Source: Multifurca ochricompacta (lineage: Eukaryota; Basidiomycota; Agaricomycetes; Russulales; Russulaceae). From it: 64,000 nt of DNA. The stretch's first letter is position 1; every line of letters starts with the position of its first letter. The translations under genes and the position numbers were made by a program. Shown in pieces: positions 44,190 through 55,500 of the stretch. The notes beneath the pieces were generated by a model, which had not been told where the DNA came from, searched no databases, and saw only the letters and a list, made by a program, of their open reading frames with translations. Location: NCBI GenBank assembly GCA_022496185.1, contig WTXG01000103.1, positions 1 through 64,000 on the forward strand. The letters run 5' to 3'.

Positions 44190-47100
44190 AGGATGGCGTC
44201 AACCCTGACACTGCGAAAGAGAACTATGATATTGCGTGAGGAGATCCGGGGTGTGACAGTCATTTTCATCGACCCAGGAATTTTCACTTGCCAGATAGCC
44301 AACCCAGCTGACCAGGTATTGTAATCATTTGTTACGGCCAAAGAGTCTGTGATCTAGGATGGAGGCGACTTCGTATTCTTCTTCCTGATTAATCAGGTCG
44401 GGTGGGGGACGCAAAAAGTTGGGGCCATGGGCATCTGTCTCGCAATAGGGCGATAGGAGGTCGGTGTGGAAGACGTTATGTATTTTCATATGTGAAGGTA
44501 ACGATAAGCGATAAGCAACAGGGGAGATCTGGGCCAAGATTGTGAAGGGGCCATATCGTCGTGGGGCGAGTTTGGTCAAGGGAAAGTGTGTCTTGAGGTT
44601 TTTACCTTCTAACCAAACTTGTGCGCCGACAGAGAAGGCGGGTTGGGGTGGAGGGCGCGCGCGTGATCGGAGTGTTTCTTCTGCTCGGGTGCGTGCTGCT
44701 AGGAGATTTTGAATTCGAGCATTCACTTGTGGGACATCCGTATCTATTGTCTGAGCATTCCAGGTAAAGGTAGTCCCATGGAGTAACGTGTGGGGGGTTA
44801 ACTTAGTCTTATTGTGCGGCCAAGAGTTGTGGACATATTCGGCTAGCGGTAAGTAATGAGGCCATTGATACTGATCGTCACCAAGCCATAGTCGTAGGTA
44901 TTGCTCGAGCCAGAGATTCATCCGTTCGCTCGAACCGTCTGTTTGAGGATGAAACGCTGTAGACAGGTTTTGTTGAATGTGTAGGACTTTTGCTAGCGCG
45001 CGTGAGAAATGAGACGTGAATTGGGGATTGCGATCAGAGATAACTCGTCGTGGGACGCCAAAGAACGGGAAGAGATGTCGGTAGTAGAGTGTGGCGATCC
45101 CTTCGCCCGTAATGTTTTTTGAGCAGGGGATAAACTTCGCGGATTTCGAGCATCCTTGGTCGACAATCGTGAGCACCACGTCATATCTGTCTGATGGTGG
45201 GAGATCTGTAATGAGATCCATAGCAACATATTGAAACGGACCAGCAGAAGCCAGTACATCTAGCAGGAAAGAAGGGGCCTTCTTTGTGAGTTTCGGCTTA
45301 TTTTCTTGACATTTAGCACATCCTCAGACGTAATCTTGTATGAATTCCCATAAGCCGGTACCTGAATATTCTTGTTGGACTTTCCGCGTTGTCTTATCTA
45401 TCCCCGGGTGTCCCGCTAGTACGTGGTTGTGATGCCGTTGAAGAATCTCGCGGCGTTCAGCTAGTGTCTTGGGGAATGGAAGTTTTGCATTGGAGATTGC
45501 ATTGATAAATAGATTGGCGGGTAAAACAGTGACTTCGTCGTTGTCGTCTTCACCCTGGTTGGCGTCGGGTCGGCGCGAGAGCATATCTGTGACAGTGTGT
45601 AATTTTCCCAGGACGTGTTCCAACGAAAAGTCAAAGTCGGCAAGCTCCTGGAGCCATCGGGCCTGTCGTCGGTTAAGTTTCTGGGGTTCCCTAAAGTATT
45701 GCAAGTTGTTGTGATCTGTACGGACTTGGACTTTATGTCTTGCTCCCAAAAGATACTGACGCCAAGATCGGAGAGCGACTATAACGGCGAACAATTCTCG
45801 ATCGTAAATGTCCCAGTTCCTTTGAGTTGCGTCTAGGGTTTTCGACAAGTAGGCCACAGGATGGAGGCGGTCTTCGTGATCCTTTTGGCTGAGGGTGGCA
45901 CCTAGAGCGTATCCGGATGTGTCTGTATCTACAATAAAGGGTTTATCAAAGTCGGGTTGGGCAAGGACCGGTTGCGAGGTGACTCGCTGCTTCAGCATAT
46001 CAAAGGCGTTCTGTTCATGGCTCGTCCATCGCCATGGATTCTTCACGCTAGTAAGCGCATTTAGGGGCACTGCGATTTTACTAAACCCCTGAATGAAGCG
46101 ACGATAGAACTGGCAAAATCCAAGGAACGAACGGACTTCCTTAACGGTGGTAGGCGTTTTCCAGGTAGTAACTCCCTCCACTTTGACTGGGTCCATATGT
46201 ACCTGGTTAGCTTCCAGAATAAGTCCGAGATATTCGATACGCGTTTGTTCGAAGGAACACTTCTCCGGTTTGAGGTATAGATCGAGTTTGCTAAGTTTGT
46301 CCAGGATGCGATGCACTTTATTGCGATGGTTCTGAAGGTCCTGGTCAGTATGGATCAGGATGTCATCCATATAGACCGTGAACCAAGCCCTTCCTGAGGC
46401 GTCATGTTCGTTTAATTCTTCTCGGAATTCTGCATTCATCATTGTTTGAAATGTTGCGGGAGAGTTCGTCAGGCCAAAGAACATGACATTAGGTTCATAG
46501 AGGCCGCGGTTTGTTTTGAATGCTGCCTTCCAGCGATCTTCCGGTGCTATCTGAACATTATTATAACCCCATCGGATGTCCATCTTTGTGAAGAGCGTGC
46601 TTCCGCGAACTCGGTCAATTAGCTCGGGGATCAGCGGAAGTGGATACGTATTCCGAACGGTCCAGTCATTTAATTTTCAGTAGTCTTGGACCGGTCGCAG
46701 TTTCCCATCCTTCTTTTTGATAAAGAAAAATGGCGAGGTGTAAGGGGATTTTGATTCTTGTATGTACCCCTTCTGCAAGTGTTCCTCCAGGAAGCTGTTC
46801 AGTGCATCTTGTTCTCCTGGTCCGAGCGGGTAGATCTTGCAATCCAGGGTAGCAGGTGCATCTGATTTTAACTCGATTTTATGATCCCAAGGCCGCAAGG
46901 CTGGGAATCGTTGTGCTTCTTCATCGCTGAAGACTTTCCGATGTCGATGGTATTCCCGTGGCACGATCTGATCCCAAGATCGTTCCGTTTTATCCTTTGC
47001 TTTTATGGCCAGTTCTTGTGCAATGTTAAGGTGGCGGACGTGTTCTTTTGGTACAGTGAAGGAAATAGATTGCGTTAGTTGTCCTGAGGTCCAGTTGATA

Positions 47101-47430
47101 TCGGGGTTACTGGCCGCAAACCATGGATATCCTAGGATCATGTCATCTATTCCAATAGATGCTATATAGAACCGATGTTTCCAAGTGTCTCCTGCCGTAG
47201 TGATAAGGAGGTCCACGCATTGATCTATTTTCTTTGTGGCGTTAGGAGAGCCGTCCGTGTTTTGTAATTTCTTTGGGATAGTTAATCTTTTTATGGGGAG
47301 TCGATGTTTAATTACTGTTTGGTAGCTGATAAAATTTTCGGTTGCACCGCTATCAACCAGTGCTTCTATTGTGGCCTCTTGATTTACTCCATGTAAGGAA
47401 CAAATAGTTTCATTGCTTTGAGTGGTGATC
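44190..47430 (-). pseudogene. Gypsy-3 pol with degenerate chromodomain
   Basis: One reading frame throughout, with in-frame stops. Protease VDSGATENF (about 47350), [12 protein letters not shown] and YMDD (about 46370), RNase H (VDTDTSGYALGATL, RTDHNNL, DMLSRRPD), integrase zinc domain, core (AMDLITD, ISDRNPQF, FHPQTDGSSERMN) and chromodomain-like end (EEYEVASILD, then YLVSWVGYLASENSW, about 44250-44300). TGA stops lie at 46677-46679 (after QDY, where related elements have Arg), 45324-45326 (after QDYV, before GCAKC, also Arg in relatives) and 44325-44327 inside the chromodomain. The first two suggest CGA to TGA changes. Confidence 0.9.
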
Positions 47431-47475
47431 TAAATACATGGTGTGAGACTAGAGCCCGAATGAAGGCTGCGTCAT

Positions 47476-48746
47476 TCAGGCGATATAAAAATCCTCATTT
47501 CCTTTGAATTGATCTTGTAGCTCGAGACATTGCTCATCTGTCATTGTCTTTAAAACCGTTGCAAGTGTTGACATGCTGATGGTAGGAGTGGCCGATACTG
47601 GGGAAGTTGCGGACGTCCCATTAGATCCGCTGGGTACCGCCGCAGTCGTGGGTGGTGCTTCCGAGATGGTGGCAGTCCGGGCCGAGTTGCTTGGACTCGA
47701 TCGGGATTTTCTATTGGGGCAATCTCGGACCAAGTGTCCTCGTTGCCCACACTCAAAGCACCGTCCCTCCTTTCTGTATTGTTCTTTTTCTTCCATGGTA
47801 GTTGCTTTCCTGATAACATCCACATCCATCGCATTTGGGTCCTTCTTGCGATAGAATGTGAACTTATTTCCCCGAGGTGACGGGGTAGTGACTGGTTTAT
47901 TCCTAGTCAGGCTTTTCATAAAAACCCAATTTGCATGGTGACGTCAGGTGGATGCTGATGCTTCTTCGAAATTTTCCAGCTGATCTTGCGTCAGCATTGT
48001 CGCAACCAATTGAGTTGGTAAGCCGCAATAGAAGTATTGTCGTGCGGCTGTGTCGTCAATGTGTAGTCCGGCCCGAATTGCTAAGTCACGGAATTCAGCA
48101 ATATAGTCATCAATATTTCCCTCCTTCATTTGTAATTTTTCAAGTGCTTGTAACGCTTTTTGTCCTGCCGCGACGTCTGTCCATGCGGCAAGAAATGTTT
48201 GCCGGAATGTTTCCCACACATTTGCAACTCCGATTCGTCCTGCGTTAATGTCGGCCAGCCAGTATACTTGTTCCTCCACCCATCGATCTACTTTTGGACC
48301 TCGGATTATTCCTAACGCGTAGGCCACCTTGGATCGCTCGTTCTGGACTAGGGGCACAAACGCATTAAGGGCGAAGTGGAGTTCGAGCAAGGCGACCATC
48401 ATTTCGCGTGGGCCCTGTCGCCGTCAAAATAAGAGGGAGGGGCTCCTTCCATACGTCCTCCCTGTGGCATTGGGACGGGAGCTCCCTGGGGGTTTCCCCC
48501 TGGATTCCCTCCAGGGTTTCCTCCTGGATTTCCTCCAGGGTTCCCTCCTGGATTCCCTCCAGGGTTTCCTCCTGGATTTCCGCCTATGTTTCCTCCTGGG
48601 TGCCCGTTTGGATCTCCTCCAGGGTGTCCACCTGGGTTTCCTCCTGGTGGGCCTCCTAAATTAAGAGGGTCATTCTTTGGTTGTCTCGTGGTATGACTGA
48701 GTTGGGTATGTGTTCGTCCTGGTTCGGTGAGTGTAATGGTGGCCAT
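47476..48746 (-). pseudogene. Gypsy-3 gag with a Gly-Gly-Asn-Pro repeat tract
   Basis: ATG at 48746. Residues about 30-90 are a low-complexity tract of GGNP/GGHP repeats encoded by a minisatellite (about 48482-48660). Then comes the gag core (YFDGDRAHAKMMV, GIIRGPKVDRWVEEQVYWL). A TGA follows EASAST at 47944, after which the frame continues with RHHANW. It includes a CCHC knuckle CFECGQRGHLVRDC (about 47730-47770) and ends at 47476. Without the stop it would be about 420 aa. Confidence 0.88.
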
Positions 48747-49095
48747 TTCTTCAAGAAGGGGTGGAAGTCTGGATGGGAGAGGTGCTGTGGGGGTTTCGGT
48801 TTGGGGGCTTTCAGCAGGGGAATCGCTTGCGAGTAATGCAAAGCGATTTCAGTTTTCGAATGGTACGTCTCCAAATCTTTGTCTGGCTGACTGTTCTGGT
48901 AGGTTTCGTTCTGGTGACTGGTAGTCAAGGGATTCGTCGTCTGTCGAGGAGGCCGAGGAGGTCGAAGGGGTCTGGGGTTCGCGTGCTGAATATGACATGA
49001 TTGTTCCGGGTTCATGCAAGGGGATGCATCGTCGGTCGCCTTGCGGTTTCGGGTGAGTGGTTCTGTTTTCTGTGAAGTCTGTAAGTCTGTTCTAA

Positions 49096-49675
49096 TGTCA
49101 CAGCCAGGTGCTAGCTGTGTGCAAGTCAATTCGCGTCAAGGAGGTTAATTCAAGTGTCAATGTTTCAAGGCGATCACCAAATCGTTCAGGCTCTGTAGGT
49201 CGCAGCGGACGCGCGCGCGAGTCGAAATTGGACAGAGACGCGCAGTCCTGTCACTAAATACTGGGGACGAAGACTCCTAAGGCGCGGCTTAGGGGCTCAA
49301 GTGGAATCCGGGTTTCTGTCTGATATGGAACACCTGTATTGGCACAGGAGAACAGACTTAGGGTCTGTCTCCAGATTCTAGTAGGTCCTTTTAAGTACAC
49401 AGCAGACAGACAGTGAGCTAATACAACTATCTAGACCTAAGAGCAACATCACTGGGACGTCGTCATGGTCATGTCATAGCTACATCATAGGGAGGTAGTC
49501 TAGATGGCACGGAGAGGGACATGGATGTGGATAGGAAGGGGCTGCGTCCCCAATATTCGTACAGACCTAGACACAGATAGTAAAGTACTTAGTTATCAAG
49601 TGTAGGTAATGGAAACCCTTGCAAAACCCGAAACACGAAGTAAGTCATAAATGCAGAATCACGATAAACGTCACA
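49096..49675 (-). repeat. Gypsy-3 5' LTR
   Basis: 580 bp, 99.8% identical to the 3' LTR, followed by TSD GCACG and the resumed exon of the accessory gene. Confidence 0.93.
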
Positions 49676-51406
49676 GCACGAGCACAATCCTATCCACCAA
49701 CTGTGTCACCCGCTTCATTTACAGACACTGAGCCAGTCCCAAATATTAATGCAGGCAGAGATCAAACAGATCATGCTGACAATGATGACAACAATAACGA
49801 ATTTATCTCCATTTGTTTCAGTGATCTGGAAGAGGAGGAAGAGGAGGAAGAGCCAAGGCAGCGGCGGCGCAAAGGAAAAGGAAAACAGAGTGCGAGAATG
49901 GTAATATTAATTTCCGATTCTCACATGACTGATTCCACCAATGCCACTGACAACACCACACATCATAGGAGTCACGTCGTACAAAGAAGAAGTCATCTAG
50001 TGCGGGCCAGTTGTGGAGTGAAGTTGCAAAGGCGTGTGTTGTAAACTCTACAGTCATGGGGTCAATCGACGAGCACAAGCGAAAGGAGCTGCAGTAAGAG
50101 TATATCTGGGATACACAGTTCATTCTTACGACGATTACCAGGGAGTCCTATCATGGCCAGAGAGATCCCAAGCGCAGCAAGATTGATTCCACAGGGCTCC
50201 ATGTTAACTGGGAAAGAAGGAGTGAAACTCGTAAGTCACTCTATTTGCAATCAATTATCACTATCTGATCATATATAGAAGTCCCCACTAGCACCGGCAT
50301 GAAAAGCGCTATCATGGCATCTGGGTCAAACTACGCTAGTACAGGAGTTAGTGGGATCCATGAAGACAACGACACATCCCAAGCATCCCAGTACGTCGAG
50401 CATGGTCGCCAGAACACATGGACTACAGCACAGGTATCACTTTATATTTTTTTAACTTACACAGATCGCTCATTGATGTACAGATGGGGATCACGTTAAC
50501 TAATGTAGCTGTGGGCATGGAAGACAACTTGCAAGATGCCAATCCCAAGTGTCCCCGAAGGAGGTACTTGGTTACAGACCTACCATTTCCACATGGTTCA
50601 GCTCATAGGCGTGTGTGGCGAAAAACATTCGTTCCAACTTTGATAATGTGGGCAGGGTCCATAGAAGACCCATTTGGTGCAAACAATCGTGTGGAGGGCA
50701 TTATTAAAGATATATGGTGTCTTGTATATCCAGACATACCACTTGGGCCCAAGGAAATGCAGATCACACTAGGCGTGGTACGTCCATCATTTTTCCTTAC
50801 TGAGTATTGATCTTATGACTTTCAGATTGATAATGTACTCAATAACTGGCGCAGCAACATTGGAAAGGCAGGCTACAAGGTTATCTTGGATCTATGGGAC
50901 AACGACGCATGCTATGACTTTGCTTCTTCAGAAGAGTTCGCAAAATTTGCTGGGTCTGCTCTTGAAGGCTTTCGCTTTATTTACCAGTACCCGGATTTCA
51001 AGGTAAGTTATATTATGATGTACTATAACTGTCTAAAATTGCCAACAGGGTTCGCGTGCAGCGTTTTGTTCAGAGTTAATCATGAAAGTATATGCAAAAC
51101 ACCTTCAAAGGATAGAAAAATCACCAATCAATTATGGCCCTCAAATTGGAGCACTGGCATTGGTAACAGCTACAGTTGAGCGAGGGCTAATGTTGTTCAG
51201 GGATGGTGTCAAGGGACCTGGTTTTATTGAAGATCCTTGGGGCAGAAAGGTGTGAGAATGGGTTGGCATTACAAAAAGAGTTGACGGCAAACGTTGGGAA
51301 CGAATAATTGACCAATCGCAATACTATTATCACTCGAGTAAGGGGTCCTCTCAAGATGCTGGAGGACCCACTGATACTGCCTTTTCCCTCATCAAGCTTG
51401 ACTGGT

Positions 51407-51793
51407 ATGTCTCATTAATATATTATATTCCTCTGATTTATTCATGCTAGATATCAAAAAACATCGCGTGCATAGATTACCATCTTCATGTAAATTGCTT
51501 AGTAATAATGTTAAACTATTATGGACTATCTGAGAACTGCTTTGTGAACCGCTTTGTGAACCGCTTTGCCAACCCAAAAAATGCGATAAACATAAAAACT
51601 AGACTAACAAGTCCTAGATTTGAAAAGTAGCTTTAGATTAAAAAGTAGCTTTACATTGAAAAGTAGCTTTACATTTTCAAAAGTAGTTCTAGGCATGAAG
51701 ACACATTTGCTATATCTACTTTTGAATTTAAAGTGCTAGAAGGGCTAGATTGGCTAGCAATAGTCAATCTAGCAATATGTCATTTTCCTGATG
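51407..51793. repeat. Right arm, subterminal repeats and terminal inverted repeat of the Plavaka-like element
   Basis: AT-rich, non-coding. It contains GAACCGCTTTGT repeats (about 51535-51570), three to four copies of AAAAGTAGCTTTA (about 51624-51690), then CTAG motifs (GTGCTAGA, GGCTAGATTGGCTAGC, TCTAGC). The terminus is the inverse of CATCAGGAAAATGACAT at 51777-51793, followed by TSD TG. Confidence 0.75.
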
Positions 51794-52370
51794 TGGGCAG
51801 TGGAGATTCCAAGTTCAGAGTCCTTGCTAAGGGGGTGAGTGATTGGCCCAGGTAATACAAGCTGTAGTCTGCGGGATTATCAGATAGGTCAGCCAAAACG
51901 TTGTGTGGAACCTCTCGGTGACACAGTCTTTGAGTATTGTTGAAGGCATTGTCACCAACAGTGTCTCAGAGAGGGGGGTTAGTTTCATGGCTGCGATGTC
52001 CAGGGTCTGTGATGGCCTGGCAAAAGCCCAGTCGTGGCAAACCTGGGGAGCATTGGAGTAGGTCTGCTACCTGTAGGACAGTATTGAGCTCAGTTGTCGT
52101 AGTTTGTAGCTGGGAGAATGTGAGGAGTGAGATGGAGGTGGGGTCTGAGGCCCCATCTCTATGTTTTGTGGCGGTAGCTAGGGCAGCCATCCACCTCTGA
52201 TGTTGGATGGGGGTGGTTTGTTCAGTGGGGGGTAAAAAACTATGATTGTGGACAGTTCATAGTGCGTATCTAGTTACTCTAAAAGCCAGCAGTGCGAGCG
52301 ATCCGAGGGACGAGCTCAAGCAGATGGTGGTGATCGGAAAAGAAAGATGCACAATTGTCCTTAAGCGATA
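51794..52370 (-). repeat. Segment G, copy 2
   Basis: Continues 18605 once the 33-kb element is removed, and matches 60277-60825. On the minus strand the short frame beginning ATGAAACTAACCCCCC is preserved at first. It is then disrupted by a short insertion (GAGAGGTTCCACA, about 51905), so this copy does not encode the same peptide as the 60-kb copy. Confidence 0.55.
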
Positions 52371-52573
52371 CTCAACCTAGATATTTTTTAAACAAATCCC
52401 ACGGGTGATGCCAAAAATAAATACTATTTCCAATCATATACCTCACGAACTGATATACTATCAAACAAAGATGCATGTATACAAATTTCTTGGCATACGA
52501 TGTGAATAGGTGAGGCCGAACGCTCTTACCCAGACGTATTAAGACACTAACCGCGAGCGAAAGCTTTCCTCCA

Positions 52574-55500
52574 TCAAGCACCATAATGGACAAAGTTCAC
52601 CCATCGTTCCAGAGTCATCCCTTTCTTTCTCCTCATCTTCCGCGTCGCATCACGAAGCGCCCTCGCAGACCTCAAGTGATAAGGTACCTCTTGTCCATTC
52701 CTAGAGAACATCGACTTGTAGAAATTCTCTGCAAGTTCACGCCCATCTATATCCACCATCTCCCACATCGTCCCCACCACACTTCGAAACCCACAGTATT
52801 GCACTGCCGCGGTAAGATGAAGTGCCTCGTCAGCAATACTGTCATCTGTCAATTCCGCAGTGTGGCACGCAGCAAGGAATGCAAATTCAGCAGCAGGCAG
52901 TTGAGAGCGTACGATGTCGAGTAGTGTAAGGCACTTATTATCGATCAGCTTGAATGATGCATCGAATGGTTTCCCAGTCTCAAGTTTTCCATGACACACG
53001 AAATGTACCAATCCGTGATCTCGCAGTCCTTCCACCACACCAGCCGGTGTCGCATTCTTCCCACAGAGGGTGGTCACCGGCACCCGCGATTTGAGAGACT
53101 GTATGATTTCCATCTCTCCGAAAGCACCTGGTAAGGATTCATCTGGATTAGCCACAAGGAGTAATGAAGGTTGGTACGACATCTTTGGACTAGGTTTGCG
53201 AGACTCGATGAGTGCAGAGAGTGTCGGTGTATATGAAGGGATATATAGATCTGAAAAGTATCGCTTGACACCATCATCTGATGGGATTGGGCCCATCGCA
53301 TGAAGTGGAAGTGAGCAGAAAATGGAGGTTGGACACCACCAGATTCGTGATTGTTCTGGTACGCCCAAAGCACGTAGCCTGTCGATGACTGGTCTGCCGA
53401 CGAGTTTGTAAAGGCCCTCGAGTACAGAACGTAAAGCGCGGTTGTATTTGTCTGAGTCGAGACCCTCCATTCGTGCGACCACTAGGCGATCTTTTAATTC
53501 ATTTGCAAGGCGATAGAAATCTTTAGTTGTAAGGATAAGGGAAGGGGGAGAGTTGTGAACGAGAATGAGGATATCGGAACGCCACTCGGTATGGTTGATA
53601 ATGACGACTGGCCCATGTGAAGCAGCAACACGAATAGTTTCGAATGATGGCGTCTTCAGAAACTCACCAAATCCTGGTAATTCTTGGATCTGCGACAGGA
53701 GCACATCTCGCTCCTCCAGAAGTTTCTGTTGCTTGACCACCAGACGACCGAATGGGTCCATCCCATCATCAACCTGTGATCCAGCATCGCTGATCTCTAT
53801 AGCCCCACTCGGCGTGACAGACATGGTGAGTGACTCGAGATCCTGGTTAATTGCTGCAAGTTTCGTCGCTAAAGGTGAATTGAATTGAGAAAGATGATCC
53901 ATGGAATTGCGAAGACCACGCATTTCAGACCATAGTAAGGCCCTCCCTTGTTCTAGAGTCTCAATAGCCTGAGTGAATTGACCCATTTCGATCTGGTAAG
54001 ACGCGTAGTCCAGTGGCATCTTGTCACCGACCCCTCGCATTGCGACGAGTCGAGAATGCTGTACTTGTAAGGTCGGCGCGGAGATAAATGAGGTCTGTAT
54101 TAATGACATGGCCATTTGGTATGCATCAGAGACGGACGAGTGCCTGGCCGATCGCGCAGTGGATGCCCAGTCGCATGACAAAGCAAATCGGTCAGATACC
54201 TTTGCTAATTTGTCATTGACAGCCAAAGGAAATAGCTCAATCATTTCATCGAAATCCTGTCTTCGACCAAGCAACCTGAAGCGTTGGGATAAAGACTTAT
54301 AAAGTTGTTGGATTACAAAGAAGTGGTATCCCCGGGCGCTTTGCATTTCGAGAACACCACGATGCACGGTGATAGACTCGTCAAGGTACTCCATTTTATT
54401 CGAACACTTAAATTCCATGTAGAGGTCAAAGCCCAAAGAGAATGCCGGTTGGAATCCAAATGGATGACTCGTGTCAGCTGATGCAAGTAGTACCCGGCGG
54501 CACTTGATCACCTCTTCAAGGTCCTTTATATCGTTGGTACGAGAGAACTTGGTTGTATACCATTTTGCAAGACGTTCGAGGTACGCGTTGCGCTCGGAGG
54601 ACCTTGGCGGGGTCTTGGAGATCAGTTTCCGAAGACTTTGAATTTTCTCCTCTACCACCTTTATCGGATACGCCGCCCGAACAGCATCAACTTCGTCAAT
54701 TCGTTCTTGAGATATGACGTGAGCTGAGGACGATGAGGCAAGGCTGACCGCTTCGGACATATATGAATGTGATTCTTGAAGGTCTTCTGTGAGACCAAAG
54801 TTATCGAAGCGCTTCTTAGCGAGGGATGCCATGTTATGGGTAACTCCATACCGAAAGTGGTCGTCAAGGGAAGAAGAGCCGAGTAAGGTACGACAACGGG
54901 AAGTCGCCTCCTCTAAATATTCTGGGTTTGGATAGAAGTTAGCCCGAACGCGCGCAAGACCCGCGGCAAGTATCGAAGCCTTAATCTGATCATCCGGAAG
55001 AGGACTTGAGGCAATGACACTTTCTAGGAGGGTCATTGCCTCATCGTAATCGTCGTTTGAATAATTTGTTTCGTATCGAATTGAGAGGGAAGTAGCCAGT
55101 CCAAGAAGAACTAGATGAGAGCCTGGCGGGGAGATCTTCAGCGCGTCCCGAAAGCATTGAATGACTCCATCTAACGGCTCTACTTGCTTCCCTTGAAGAA
55201 ATTTGCATAAAATGGCGGTGATCAAGGTGAAAATAGCGTCAGTTGGATCATTTTCTGAGCTGTGGCAGGCGAGAAGTTCTTGGCAGAGGATCACCATCTC
55301 CTCAATATCCCCCGTCCCATCCGCTTCCAGCTCAACTTGGTTAGCCAACGCCTGAATAAGGAATGTTGTGACGACTTTGTGCGGGACAGCAAAGGTATCA
55401 AGGGGTAGTCCTCGGAGATAACGAAGGTATTCAACAGCACACTTGGCATCGTCAGGTTGCTTGAATTCATTGGAACGACGAAGAAGGGAAATTACAAGTT

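Larger units (their letters stand above)
42351..49675 (-). mobile_element. Gypsy-3: Ty3/gypsy chromovirus, minus strand
   Basis: The LTRs 42351-42930 and 49096-49675 (580 bp each) differ at one base, a CpG transition. TSD GCACG (42346-42350, 49676-49680). Internal order on the minus strand: gag (48746-47476), pol (about 47430-44190), ORF3 (44068-42969). It belongs to a different family from gypsy-1/2. It is the youngest-looking gypsy here but its genes carry several TGA stops, so it may have been copied from an already defective parent. Confidence 0.95.
41322..51406 (+). pseudogene. Accessory gene of the Plavaka-like element, multi-exon, split by two insertions
   Basis: Starts MPITTHKANVKAHPG at 41322. 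Exon 1 is 41322-41704 with a helical charged segment. Intron 41705-42284 (GTATGT..ACAG) was invaded by a solo LTR. Exon 2 is 42285-42350 continued at 49681-49900 across gypsy-3, the frame being exact once the element and one GCACG are removed; it is acidic, then basic (RQRRRKGKGK). Further exons from 49969, 50280, 50485, about 50826 and about 51050 have GT..AG introns. The C-terminal part contains DIWCLVYPDIPLGPKE, IDNVLNNWRSNIGKAGYKV and a helical end. It resembles the DUF6532-type proteins common in Agaricomycetes, a low-confidence match. TAA near 50095 and TGA near 51253 break the frame. A DNA-binding partner role is inferred from the basic region and location. Confidence 0.65.
18606..51793. 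mobile_element. Outer two-gene Plavaka/CACTA-like DNA transposon, swollen to 33 kb by nested insertions
   Basis: The left end reads CATCAGGAAAATGACAT then TTGCTAG; the right end is its inverse with one extra A, giving about 24 bp of terminal inverted repeat. Both subterminal zones are rich in CTAG motifs. The flanks carry the 2-bp duplication TG (18604-18605, 51794-51795), and the duplicated unit has the uninterrupted site CTTGGGCAG at 60273-60281. Inside are a minus-strand Plavaka-type transposase and a divergent plus-strand gene, which share a promoter region of about 420 bp. Subtracting nested elements and their TSDs (22180-22799, 23127-40749, 41763-42277, 42351-49675) leaves about 7 kb. 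Assigning the ends to the Plavaka genes is an inference from containment, TIRs and the empty site. Confidence 0.85.

Noticed and set aside
48408..48664. Plus-strand frames opposite the GGNP tract
   Set aside because: Shadow of the gag minisatellite on the other strand; no independent coding sign.
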